NCBI GenBank assembly: GCA_949286015.1
Contig: CASEBB010000006.1
Span: forward strand, 1-42,764
Source: an uncultured Succinivibrionaceae bacterium
Lineage (GTDB): Bacteria > Pseudomonadota > Gammaproteobacteria > Enterobacterales > Succinivibrionaceae
Length of the DNA: 42,764 bases
Reading direction: 5' to 3'
The translations under genes and the position numbers were made by a program. Positions 24,852 to 34,400 of the stretch are shown here, one piece after another. The notes under the pieces are model-generated. The model was not told where the DNA came from, did not search any database, and was given only the letters and a program-made list of their open reading frames with translations. The number at the start of each line of letters is the position of its first letter. Position 1 is the first letter of the stretch.

Positions 24852-26927
24852 ATGGAACAGCAGGACTTTAATCCTTTACTCCACCTGCAAGGCTTGCCTT
24901 TGTTCTCTCACGTCAAGCCAGAGCATGTCTATCCTGCCATTAAAGAGGCCATCGACCACAGTGTGCAGGTCATTAAATCCGTTGTCGCTGCCCATGAAAA
25001 CGATCCTACATGGGATAACGTCGTATATCCAATCGAAGAAGCTGACGACAGACTCTCCAAGATCTGGTCAGTAGTCTCTCATTTAAACGGGGTATGCAAC
25101 ACCGAGGAGCTGCGTAAGGCACATGACAGCTGCCTGCCATTAATGGCTGAGTACTCGACCTTTATTGGTCAGTACCGTCCACTGTGCGAGGTCTTAAAGA
25201 AGATTAAGCACTCCGATGCCTTCTCCCTGCTCAATACTGCCCAACAAAAGTCCATTGACAACTCGCTGCGTGACTTCCGCTTAAGTGGTATCGATCTGCC
25301 AGAGGCTCAGCAGCAACGCTACGCCGAGATCACCGCCGAGCTCTCGCAGTTACAATCCAACTTTGCTAACAACGTCTTAGACGCGACCAAAGGCTATTTT
25401 CTGCACATCACTGATCGCTCTGAGGTTAAAGGCTTACCACAATCGCAGCTGCATCAAGCTGAGGAAGAAGCCAAGAAGCGTAACCTCGATGGTCTGGTCT
25501 TTACCTTAGACATCCCATCCTATCTGCCTTTCATGACCTACGTGGAAAACCGCGACTTAAGAAAGCAGATGTATGAGGCTTACGCCACCCGCGCCTCGGA
25601 CATTGGCCCGAATGCTCACAAGTGGGACAATCAAGAGAACATCGATAACATCCTGCGCCTGCGCCATGAGCTGGCTCAGCTCTTAGGTTACGAGAGCTAC
25701 GCTCACCTGTCACTGGCAACCAAGATGGCTAGCAGTCCAGAGGAGGTTATCACCTTTTTAGAGGACTTAGCCCACAAGTCCAAGCCACAAGGCTTACGTG
25801 AAGTGCAGCAGTTACGTGAATTTGCTGCCGCCAAAGGCCTTGAGGGGGAGCTGGAGCCATGGGATGTCTCGTTCTACTCGCAAAAGCTGTGTAAGGAGCA
25901 GTACGCATACGATCCCCAAGAGCTGCGCCCTTACTTTGGCGTAGAGAAGGTATTAGCAGGTTTATTTACCTGCGCTGAGCGTCTCTACAACGTAACCTTC
26001 CGCCCACGCTTTGGTGTGGATGTGTGGCATAGCGATGTGCGCTGCTACGACATCTACGATAGTTTCGGCTCCAAGATTGGCACTTTCTTCGTCGATCTCT
26101 TTGCTCGTGATGGCAAGCGCGGTGGTGCATGGATGGACGAGTGCATGTCGCGACGTTATCGCTCTGATGGCTCGTTACAGTTACCTGTAGCCTATCTGGT
26201 GTGCAACTTTACCCCACCAGTTAAGGGCAAAGAAAGCCAGCTTACCCATGAGGAGGTGGTAACCCTCTTCCATGAGTTTGGTCATGGCTTAAACCAGCTC
26301 TTAACCCGTATAGACATTGCTGACGTCTCTGGCATTAACGGTGTACCTTGGGATGCGGTTGAACTGCCAAGCCAGTTTAATGAGAACTTTGCGTGGCAAG
26401 AGGAGGTGCTGAACTTCCTGTCCAGCCATGAGAAGACTCATGAGCCACTGCCAAAGGACAAGCTGGAGGCGCTGATCCGCGCTAAGAACTTTGAGTCGGC
26501 AATGGCGATGCTGCGCCAGTTAGAGTTTGCGCTGTTTGACTTTAGACTGCACCTTGATTACGCCCCAGCTAAGGGCTCACGGGTGTACGAGATCTTGCAG
26601 CAGGTCAAGGACTTAGTAGCGGTGACGCCGCAGTACCCACAAAGCCGCTTCCCTGATAGCTTTACCCACATCTTTGCCGGTGGCTATGCTGCGGGCTACT
26701 ACAGCTACAAGTGGGCTGAAGTGCTAGCTGCTGATGCCTTTGGGCGCTTTGAGGAAGAGGGTCTCTTTACAGGCAAGGCAGGCGCCGAATTCCGCGACTG
26801 CATTTTAGCGGTAGGTGGTGCGGTTGACCCAATGAAGGGCTTTGTGGCCTTCCGTGGGCGCAAGCCAACGGTAGATGCGCTCTTAAGACAGAGCGGCATC
26901 AGCACCGAGGAGAGTGAGTCCAAGTAG
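24852..26927 (+). CDS. prlC: Oligopeptidase A (M3 family zinc metallopeptidase)
   Basis: Cytoplasmic zinc endopeptidase degrading peptides, including cleaved signal peptides. HEFGHGLNQLL at ~474 carries the HExxH zinc site, with the family segment IADVSGINGVPWDAVELPSQ and its E(L)PSQ downstream. The N-terminus FNPLLHLQGLPLFSHVKPEH matches the M3A OpdA type (E. coli FNPLL...). 691 residues versus 680 in E. coli. ATG 24852 has CCGGAG 5-6 bases upstream; the frame opens earlier at 24819 but without such a site. It stands alone and ends in a strong terminator. Confidence 0.96.
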   Translation: MEQQDFNPLLHLQGLPLFSHVKPEHVYPAIKEAIDHSVQVIKSVVAAHENDPTWDNVVYPIEEADDRLSKIWSVVSHLNGVCNTEELRKAHDSCLPLMAEYSTFIGQYRPLCEVLKKIKHSDAFSLLNTAQQKSIDNSLRDFRLSGIDLPEAQQQRYAEITAELSQLQSNFANNVLDATKGYFLHITDRSEVKGLPQSQLHQAEEEAKKRNLDGLVFTLDIPSYLPFMTYVENRDLRKQMYEAYATRASDIGPNAHKWDNQENIDNILRLRHELAQLLGYESYAHLSLATKMASSPEEVITFLEDLAHKSKPQGLREVQQLREFAAAKGLEGELEPWDVSFYSQKLCKEQYAYDPQELRPYFGVEKVLAGLFTCAERLYNVTFRPRFGVDVWHSDVRCYDIYDSFGSKIGTFFVDLFARDGKRGGAWMDECMSRRYRSDGSLQLPVAYLVCNFTPPVKGKESQLTHEEVVTLFHEFGHGLNQLLTRIDIADVSGINGVPWDAVELPSQFNENFAWQEEVLNFLSSHEKTHEPLPKDKLEALIRAKNFESAMAMLRQLEFALFDFRLHLDYAPAKGSRVYEILQQVKDLVAVTPQYPQSRFPDSFTHIFAGGYAAGYYSYKWAEVLAADAFGRFEEEGLFTGKAGAEFRDCILAVGGAVDPMKGFVAFRGRKPTVDALLRQSGISTEESESK

Positions 26928-26957
26928 GCTCCCTCTGCAACTCTGGCTTTAGAGCAG

Positions 26958-27028
26958 AAAAAAGCCTGCACTGACGCTTTTCCCCACTACCAAGAGTGGT
27001 AAGAGAAGCTGTCTGTGCAGGCTTTTTT
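26958..27028. terminator. Strong bidirectional terminator after prlC
   Basis: AAAAAAGCCTGCAC and GTGCAGGCTTTTTT form a perfect outer stem enclosing a smaller hairpin (CCACT...AGTGG). The A and T runs make it work on both strands; it closes prlC and insulates the replication-like module. Confidence 0.85.
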
Positions 27029-27980
27029 GTAGGGAGCTGCTGCAACTGGCGCTGGGTTGGTGAGGACAGTGGCTAAGAAGCTCTTCCTACCTTAGGCGCT
27101 GCTACTGATGGAGTTTAAAAGTATTTACCACCAAGCGACGCTTGAGACCATCAAGATAACCCGCTAATACAAGCCAGCCAATAGTGATCTTCAAAGTAGA
27201 TCGCTGCTCGGTGTGGCTCGGTAAATACTTTTGAACTTCATCACTACCTCTATCCATCCAGTCATCTGCCATCATGACAGTGGTTTTAGTGCCTGCCTCG
27301 TTCTTTGGCCACCATCTCACGTGCCCCCATCAAGAGATTCATGCGTAAATCTGCACTGTATTTACGCATGAAGGCGGGGCAGTGCCTGTCAGTAGGCACA
27401 GGCGCTGCCAGCTCCGCTGCCAGCAGTATCTAAAGGAAAGGAAAACGGGGCACAGGTGGCAAGACCTGCACTAAGAGCCAAGCGCCGCGCGGCACTGCAC
27501 TGGCTGCCAGAACCAGCGCAAACTGCCACGTCAGCTGTTAATGCGTGCATAGCTTTGGCGCTGTGCTCACTTCGCAGTCAGGCCGACACCGCATGCATGC
27601 ATAGCCATGCTTTGGCGGCCGCCTCATGATCTGGATGAAAACAACGGCCCCCCAACGGCCGCCGCCGCCACCTGTGTGCAGTGGCTAAGCAACACACCCC
27701 GAGTAAAAGCACTTACCCTGCACAGAACTTGAGGCACGGCACAGTGCAGGCGGTCATCTCCTGCAACATTACCTGCCACGACAACCAAAACAACCGCCCC
27801 GCACTAAACGTGGGGATAGCTGATTGGGGAGATCATGCCCATATAACACCACTTGTGCGCGGACACGCGCGCGTGGGAACTTGCCACCATTTGGGGTAAG
27901 GTCAGCTGGCGCCAGCCAGCTAAGAGAAAAAGAAGAAAAGACGCCCCAAAAGCGACAGGGCTGCGTAGCAGCGCTGGCGC
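27029..27980. other. Gene-less left part of the replication-like module
   Basis: No credible gene. A 72-codon minus-strand frame (27102-27320) might be a remnant, but I do not recognise it. The stretch contains the perfect 13-bp inverted repeat at 27338 and GC-rich palindromes such as GGCGGCCGCC (~27614). Confidence 0.5.
27338..27372. repeat. Perfect 13-bp inverted repeat, 9-base loop
   Basis: TTCATGCGTAAAT and ATTTACGCATGAA. No T run follows on either strand. It could be a regulator or recombination site or the left border of the module; I cannot decide. Confidence 0.6.
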
Positions 27981-28147
27981 GTTAAAAGGCGGGGCGCGTG
28001 CGCCACGCCGTTAACAACCGCGAGGCAAGGCCTCGCGTACATAGAGGCTGGCCGCCTTGGCGGCCACTCCTTTAGTCCGTGTAGCGCTCCGCGCTCACGG
28101 ACTGTTGTTTTTGTTTTTGTTTGTGTTTTTATTTCTTTTTTATTTAG
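27981..28147. other. Cruciform cluster plus T-rich tract, candidate origin unwinding region
   Basis: Four successive inverted repeats: a 14-bp bulged stem at 27981-28015 (GTTAA..TTAAC outside, GGCGC/GCGCC inside), an 8-bp stem at 28019-28037, GGCCGCC/GGCGGCC near 28050, and a 13-bp stem at 28074-28103 (AGTCCGTG/CACGGACT). A ~45-base tract of nearly pure T and G with T runs follows (28104-28147). The last hairpin plus T tract also fits a terminator. Next to the iterons, the T tract is equally a candidate DNA-unwinding element. Confidence 0.55.
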
Positions 28148-28209
28148 AGGGGCGCAAAAAGCTGATACGTATGGGGCTGGCGCGGGGTAGAATGTCCGCT
28201 ACATCACCC

Positions 28210-28308
28210 CTGCGTATCCGCTGCGTTTCAGCTACGTATCCCCTGCGTATCTCCTACGTATCCGCTGCGTATCCCCTACGTATCTCCTACGTATCCGCTG
28301 CGTATCCC
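28210..28308 (+). repeat. Nine tandem 11-bp iterons
   Basis: Nine head-to-tail units of CT(A/G)CGTATC(C/T)(C/G) with starts every 11 bases (28210, 28221, 28232, 28243, 28254, 28265, 28276, 28287, 28298); only the second unit deviates (CGTTTC). One inverted TACGTA lies at 28166. Eleven bases is one helical turn, so all sites face the same side of the helix, as in iteron origins bound by plasmid initiators. They lie ~400 bases upstream of a winged-helix protein gene. Confidence 0.88.
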
Positions 28309-28425
28309 CTAAGAAGCTTAGGCTAACTCAAAAATCAGTATCACAAGCACACTTGTATCAGATTCACATGAAACACATGAGCTGCGCAGAAAAGTGACCT
28401 ACACGCTACAGGAAACAGCCTACCT

Positions 28426-28680
28426 CGCCAGAGACCCTGGCGATAAAACCTGATAAAAACAGGCTTTACACCACTACAGGGACGCCTTGCTAGATATTTT
28501 CAAAAAATATCGTGCACACCGCTTGTGTTTGGTGTAAGCTATTTAACAATGGCAATGTACCAACTCTAAAGAGTTGGTGTCGCCCCTAAAAGAAAAGGAC
28601 GCATAAGATTCGAAAACGTCCTTTTCTACAATCCCACCTTTACAGGTGGTTACAATCAAAAACGACATCGAAAGATGTCG
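28426..28680. promoter_or_regulatory. Ladder of stem-loops upstream of the initiator-like gene
   Basis: Successive perfect hairpins: CGCCAG/CTGGCG (28426-28442), GATATTTT/AAAATATC (28493-28511), CCAACTC-TAAA-GAGTTGG (28560-28577), an 11-bp stem AGAAAAGGACG/CGTCCTTTTCT (28591-28627), CCACCT-TTAC-AGGTGG (28634-28649) and CGACATC-GAAA-GATGTCG (28663-28680), plus a weaker CCTG/CAGG at ~28449. Three have tetraloops. The last ends 22 bases before the ATG at 28703, which has no clear Shine-Dalgarno. Candidate roles: mRNA leader control of the initiator, or single-strand priming/assembly sites. Confidence 0.75.
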
Positions 28681-28702
28681 CGGGACATTTTACTAAAAGC
28701 CT

Positions 28703-31462
28703 ATGCTAACCGCAAGAAAATCCCCTTCTGCCGCCATTGGCGACGAGCTCCATGCGAGCAATTCTGCTGCCCCTGTCCTTGCCCCTTCCCACGACGACAT
28801 CCTGAGCAAAGAGAACTTTTTTGACCTGTCTGACTCCGCCCTTAACACCCTGCGTTTGTTCCAACGCTGGATCTCTCACGGTGCTAAGCGCTGCTACTTC
28901 ACTAACGAAGAAATCGGCAAAAAGGTCAATATCAAAACCTCCACGGCCAAAAAAGCCGTGAGCGAGCTGAAGAAAGAGGGGCTCATCACCGTCTGGCAAA
29001 AGGGTAAAGGGCGTCTGTTCCGCTACAACATTGAGCAAGTGATTGCCCATGGCAACGACACGTCCCGCTTAGACAAGTGGCTGGTGCCTGCCAAGCCAAA
29101 TGCCAAGTCTGTAGTTGACAGCAAGTTGGTGGCACCAGAGCCTAACGTGTTGCCAGCTGTAACCGCAACGGCTGCAGCAGTCACTGCGTACTACACCGAG
29201 CAGCCATGCTCTGTTGCTGCACCTGAGAGTGTGTCTGCACCTGTCCCTGTCACTGTTGGCATTAGTTCGCTTGCTCCATCCCTTGAGAGCTCCTCAGAGC
29301 CTGTCCTCAGCCTTGAGCAACCAAGCGCTGCGTCTGCTTTAGAGCTGGCCTTCACCGCCACCACCAACCCGTTCGCTCTGTGGTCTGTACCTGAGCCTAC
29401 TCCTTTTACCGTAGGAGCAGAGCTCTCTCCTCTGGAACTCAGCTCTGAGTCTACATTAGAGCTTGTTCCATCTGCGGAGACAACAAGTGTTGCTGCTGTC
29501 AGCCTCACTCTTGGCTGCGATTCAGTCCAGCAAAGCACCGAGCCTGTATCTGTGCCTGTAAGCACTGCTGTGCAGCAAAATGCTGTGCCTACACCAGCAC
29601 CTGCGGCTGTTTCTGTCGAGACCACCACCCAAGGGCCATCCCGCGAATGCGCACCAGAGGAAACCCCAAGCTCGACTACTGCTGCTGTCGTTCCATCCCC
29701 TGACATGGCCGCGCAAAGCACGGAGTCTGTCTCTGCGCATGTAAACACTGATGTTCTGCCAAATGCAGTGCCAGTACCAGTACCTGCTGCCGCCCCAGTT
29801 ACGGTCGAGCCAGCTGCGCCATCTGCCCCTGTTGCAGCCCCTGTAAGCAACGCTCCTTGTGCCAAGCGTCCAAACAAGGAAGTGAGCCCTTTATTTCATG
29901 AATACATGCGCTGCGCTAACAATGGCTCCTCATTGCAGAGCATGGAGATGCGCTCTACTCTTCTCGAGATCATCAGCCTCTCCCCTGATAGCTTCTCGGA
30001 TGCGGAGTTGGCGCAGTATGGCTTCAAGCGCAGTGATTTCGCACCACAAAATCAGGTGTGCAACGTCCCTACTTCTGAGCATCATGAGCCCAGTGACGCG
30101 CACACTGCGTCCACAGCTGTAGCAGCCCAAACACCTGCGCCACAGCCATCTCTAGACTCCATGCCAGACTTAAGTGAGGAAGTCTGGCCAGAGCACAGAC
30201 ATGACACTGTGGTTGCTAACGCCGATGCGCCCTATATTGAGGCGTCTATGGAGGAGCTGCTGGCTCAAGTTCATGCTAACGACCACACTGGTAACAGCTC
30301 TGGTGTTGCTGAGGCTCACACTGAGTCTCAACCACCTCTGCACAGCCATGAGCCAGATGTACAGTCCGACTCCTTAGCCCACTCCTTGTTAGAGGCGATG
30401 CAGCACGCCAATGACGAGCCACTTAAGCTTAGCCCTTCGGAATTTGCGCGGCTTCCTGCCAAGGATCCACGTATGGTGCAGCACAATCAACAGGCTCTAC
30501 GCTTGTTTTCTGCCCCAAACTCGGCGCAACTTCCTATCCACAGTGACCTTTACTGCTTCGACTTCACCCATCCCCTAAAAAAGCTGCGCCTCGAGAATGT
30601 GGTGTTTTGGGGTGATAGCGAGCCACAACTGCGCTTTGACTTTAAGCCGGTTGCTGACTTCTTAAGCGTTGACCACGTCTCCGCTCGGATCAACCACTAC
30701 AGCTGGCCGCGTCTTTTTGGGGGCTTTGAGCAGTTCTTTCGCTTCTCGGTCTTAAGTGAGCTGTGCTACTACAGCTCTCAAGACGACATTTTTACCTCTG
30801 CTGATGAGGCCCCTAAGGTCAATAAGGAGCAGCTCAAAGAGTTCTTTGCTACGCATCAGCGTGGCTTTCTGATGCAGCTTCTGGCGGTGGCTCATGGCAC
30901 CACTGATGGCCCTTACCTCAACGCCGCCAATATCCAAGTGCAATGGTGCTCTGACAGCCTCTGGGCATCCATTAGCCACAACATGAGGCTGTATAAAAAC
31001 CGCTCTCCCATGGCCTATTTGACCTCCTGCATTAGACGGCAGCTGATCTCCGTCCTTAATGACAAGGACTCGTACTACAGCATGTTGCAGTTCTTCACTC
31101 ACGAGTTTCTGCACTACGCGCGTTTTCAGTCATGGGTAAGGCACTTTCGTTACGACGGCTTTGGCTCTGAGTACCTGCGTTTTGTCTACCCAGCTGATTT
31201 CCAGCAGCTGATGCATGTTACTCAGCAGCGCATCGTGTTTCGCCTGACTTACCCTCTGCTGCTGTGGCGCAAGATTGCTTGCGTGCGTGCTGCCTCTGGT
31301 CTTGAGGATGAAAACAACCACGAGAACAGCTGCACTGCTGCACAGTTGCTGTTTGAGCTGGCCACCCAACAGCAGGTGCAACACGAATGGGATCAGTTTG
31401 TGGCTGCTTTTGGTGATCACTACCCATTCTTACACAAGGTCGGAGGCTGCGAGCATGTCTAA
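28703..31462 (+). CDS. Winged-helix replication-initiator-like protein with long linker and uncharacterised C-terminal domain
   Basis: Residues ~38-115 form a winged helix-turn-helix: the FTNEEIGKKVNIKTSTAKKA recognition region, then LKKEGLITVWQKGKGRLFRY as the wing. This is the arrangement of DNA-binding domains in plasmid and phage replication initiators. Residues ~130-580 are an Ala/Pro/Ser/Thr/Val-rich low-complexity linker. The last ~330 residues (from ~590) are a normal, aromatic-rich globular domain I do not recognise; no Walker, nuclease or relaxase motif is visible. The gene lies just downstream of iterons and a hairpin ladder, and its stop overlaps the helicase start by 8 bases, so the two are probably co-translated. 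Initiator or helicase-loader function is inferred from context only. 919 residues from the ATG at 28703. Confidence 0.6.
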   Translation: MLTARKSPSAAIGDELHASNSAAPVLAPSHDDILSKENFFDLSDSALNTLRLFQRWISHGAKRCYFTNEEIGKKVNIKTSTAKKAVSELKKEGLITVWQKGKGRLFRYNIEQVIAHGNDTSRLDKWLVPAKPNAKSVVDSKLVAPEPNVLPAVTATAAAVTAYYTEQPCSVAAPESVSAPVPVTVGISSLAPSLESSSEPVLSLEQPSAASALELAFTATTNPFALWSVPEPTPFTVGAELSPLELSSESTLELVPSAETTSVAAVSLTLGCDSVQQSTEPVSVPVSTAVQQNAVPTPAPAAVSVETTTQGPSRECAPEETPSSTTAAVVPSPDMAAQSTESVSAHVNTDVLPNAVPVPVPAAAPVTVEPAAPSAPVAAPVSNAPCAKRPNKEVSPLFHEYMRCANNGSSLQSMEMRSTLLEIISLSPDSFSDAELAQYGFKRSDFAPQNQVCNVPTSEHHEPSDAHTASTAVAAQTPAPQPSLDSMPDLSEEVWPEHRHDTVVANADAPYIEASMEELLAQVHANDHTGNSSGVAEAHTESQPPLHSHEPDVQSDSLAHSLLEAMQHANDEPLKLSPSEFARLPAKDPRMVQHNQQALRLFSAPNSAQLPIHSDLYCFDFTHPLKKLRLENVVFWGDSEPQLRFDFKPVADFLSVDHVSARINHYSWPRLFGGFEQFFRFSVLSELCYYSSQDDIFTSADEAPKVNKEQLKEFFATHQRGFLMQLLAVAHGTTDGPYLNAANIQVQWCSDSLWASISHNMRLYKNRSPMAYLTSCIRRQLISVLNDKDSYYSMLQFFTHEFLHYARFQSWVRHFRYDGFGSEYLRFVYPADFQQLMHVTQQRIVFRLTYPLLLWRKIACVRAASGLEDENNHENSCTAAQLLFELATQQQVQHEWDQFVAAFGDHYPFLHKVGGCEHV

Positions 31463-34400
31463 CCCAAACGCCAATGGTAACAGCGCTGTTACCAACATCA
31501 TCAGTAGCAACACGCCTGCTGGCTCTGACCGTAACACTGGTCTTATTGGCGCCACCAAGACAAACGGCGTATCTGTCAGCTCTGCTGCGGTAAAGCTCAG
31601 TCCACCTACTGCCACCTCTACAGCCAACACTGCCAAGGAAACAGGCAGCACTGTAGGCAACACCGTAGGCGCTACTGTCTCTACCAGCACCTCTCACGAT
31701 AACGCTCAGGCCTGCAAGGCTGCTGTGGAGATTGTGCGCGCGTCTACGCCAAACGCCCATGGCAATGGAAATGGCAATGGTAATGGTAATGGTAATGGTG
31801 GCGCTACCACCACTGCTCAAGTTAGCTCTACTGCCATTACAAACGGTGTTAGACCACCTCACCAGCCACTACCCTACTTTACTAAACACGGTGGTTTAGC
31901 GGGCATGTTCAGCAACTGGGCGGCCAGCAACGGCTTCGATGTCAATGCTCCTGACTTCTATAACCCTTTCTTAGAAGAGTCTCAGCTTGAAGGCACCACA
32001 GCAAGCGCTACTGACTCCACCATTGCTCCTCGAAGTAACGCTAATGCCAGCTCTACAGGCGCGGAGTCTGTGCACACGGCAGCCCCAAAGGCCAATGGCA
32101 ATGACAGCGTTGCCACCACCAACACTACTGCATCTGCTGCCTACTCTGACCACAACACTTTAGTAAGTGGCACCACTACAGCGCCAAACAGCACGAATGC
32201 TCACACCTCTCAAGGTAACGCTGCCGCCAGCTTGGTGGGAGCAAATGCTAATTTCAGTGCCGCTACCCCAATGGCTACCCCAACCAACAGCACCTTGCAC
32301 CTCGTTGCTACCGCCGCCAACACCACGCCAATTACCCCTGACGTCACTCCACGCATGGTGATATCCCCTTACCAGCCAGAAGGCCCTTGCGTGCAGCCAA
32401 ACGTTGGCTGCATGGCACAAGGCGCTGTAGCCACTGTGGCCACTACCACTACTCTCCCTAGCAGTGCCGGTAATGAGGCAGCTCCAGCCAGCACAGGCTC
32501 TGTCTCAGCTGTGCCAACTGTCACGCCACAAAACTCTGGTTATGAGGCTGGTGTGCCACGTGCTGTGCCAGATCCCGCTGCTGCCGCTAACAGCAATGCC
32601 AATGACAGCGCTAACTGGGTTAGTGCCCCTTATCCCCAAACTCCGGTGGCTGCTGCTGATGCAGCTGATGCAGCTGTTGATGCTGCTGCCGGTGCCAGCC
32701 TGGTGCGTAATAGTGTCATTGACTCCATGCACGAGCATTTCCAAGGAAGCACTCAAGGAGCAGTGGCGCCTCAAGACTCCGCTGCCACCTCTAGCGACGG
32801 CTCTGGCAACAGCTCTGACGACAACTCTGGCTTGATTAAGCCAACCTTGGCCGAGCTCAACGAAATCCTGCAGCACATCAATGGCACCGACCGCTCCAAT
32901 CAAATTAAGGTGTGCTGGGTCTTAGGCACCACCTACAACCACGACCATCAGGTCAGGTCGCTACTCGAAAGCTGGCTGAAAAGCCAACTGGGCTTAGGCA
33001 CTCCTGCCGCCACTCCTCTGGTGCAGAAGCAATACACGGAGGCACTGATCTGCTTTAACCGACAGTCTGACTCCTCTAACAAGTTCGACGCCGTGCTGCG
33101 TCTGGCGCAAGAGGGCGGCTATCAAATTCCCGCCAAGTTCAAGGCGTGGCTGCAATCTAACACTAATGCCAGTGCTGATAGCCAGCAGCAGGCTAAGCTC
33201 TCTGCTGAGTTAAGCCTCAAAGACTTTGAGCGCACCCTGAACAAGAAGCAGAAAGATTTAAGCTCTAAGGTGCTCTCCTATTGGCTGGTCTCCAGCGAGG
33301 ACGAGAGCTCTCGCTTTAGCTTCCTGTCCAATAACGCCAAGCGCTTTGACTACTTCGAGCCTGCGCATCAGACAATCATCAAAGCTCTCTTTGCGTATTG
33401 CCAAGGCCTCAAAAAGGAGGATCAAAAGACCGGCGCAGTCTCTCACCAGCCTTTTAGCTACCCTTCGTTCGTGCGCTGGGCCTGCGAGCACTACCCAGAA
33501 ACCATCAACAAGCAGCGCCTTGATGAGCTTGCCCAGTACAAAGACAGCCTTTCCCGCCGCGTGGACGTCTTTGAAAACATGCAGCTCCTCTATGAGACCA
33601 GCTGGCGCTTACAGGCTATCACCGCCGCCAAGACCTTTATCATTAAGGTGCGCGAAAACGCGGACTACTCCCAGTGCCGTAACGCTCGTAATGAATTCCT
33701 CACCACTACCAATGGTGTGGATCCCGACCAAACCTTGGGCATCTCTGGCATGGCTGCTAATGCCACTAAAGTCACCACCGCTTTAACGGAGAAGGACGAG
33801 CGTTGGAAGTATTTTGTCCCAACTGGCTACCCACTCATTGATGATGCCATCCAAGGCTACCAACGTGGTGGCGTCACCATCTTTGCTGCCAGCTCCGGCC
33901 TCGGCAAGACATGGTTTGGCATTGACACCACCTTTAAGCTCTTGGAGAAATTCAACGGGCGCGCGCTCTTCTTTTCTTCGGAAATGGATGTGGACAGCAT
34001 AAATTTGCGCTACTTTGGCATCGCCACCAACAGCAAGATCGGGGTAAAAGATCTTGAACTTGCCAAACAGCGTGATCTGCTGCCACTCATGCTCAAGTCC
34101 TTCGAAGGCTTTACGCAGCGCCACTACACCTACGATGACCCTCAAACCAATCAGCCTAACCTGTATACCCAGAACAACCTCAATGAGCAGCTGCGTATTT
34201 ATGGCAATGAAGTTAACGGCTTAACCCTCTCCAAGATCGTTGCTAGCATCGATGAGGAGCGCACCAAGGCCCCTATTGACTTAGTCGTCGTCGACTACCT
34301 GCAAAATATCAAAAACGACCTGATCGACCCCAAAGCGCCACGTCATACGCAGCTCACGAACATCGTCGATGTGCTCAAGGGCGTCGGCGACCGTAACGAT

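Noticed and set aside
27102..27320. 72-codon minus-strand frame left of the iterons
   Set aside because: No ribosome site and no recognisable family; might be a remnant, but nothing positive supports it.
28057..28326. 89-codon frame running through the T tract and iterons
   Set aside because: Its residues are only the translation of the T-rich tract (Leu/Phe) and the 11-bp repeats; no ribosome site.
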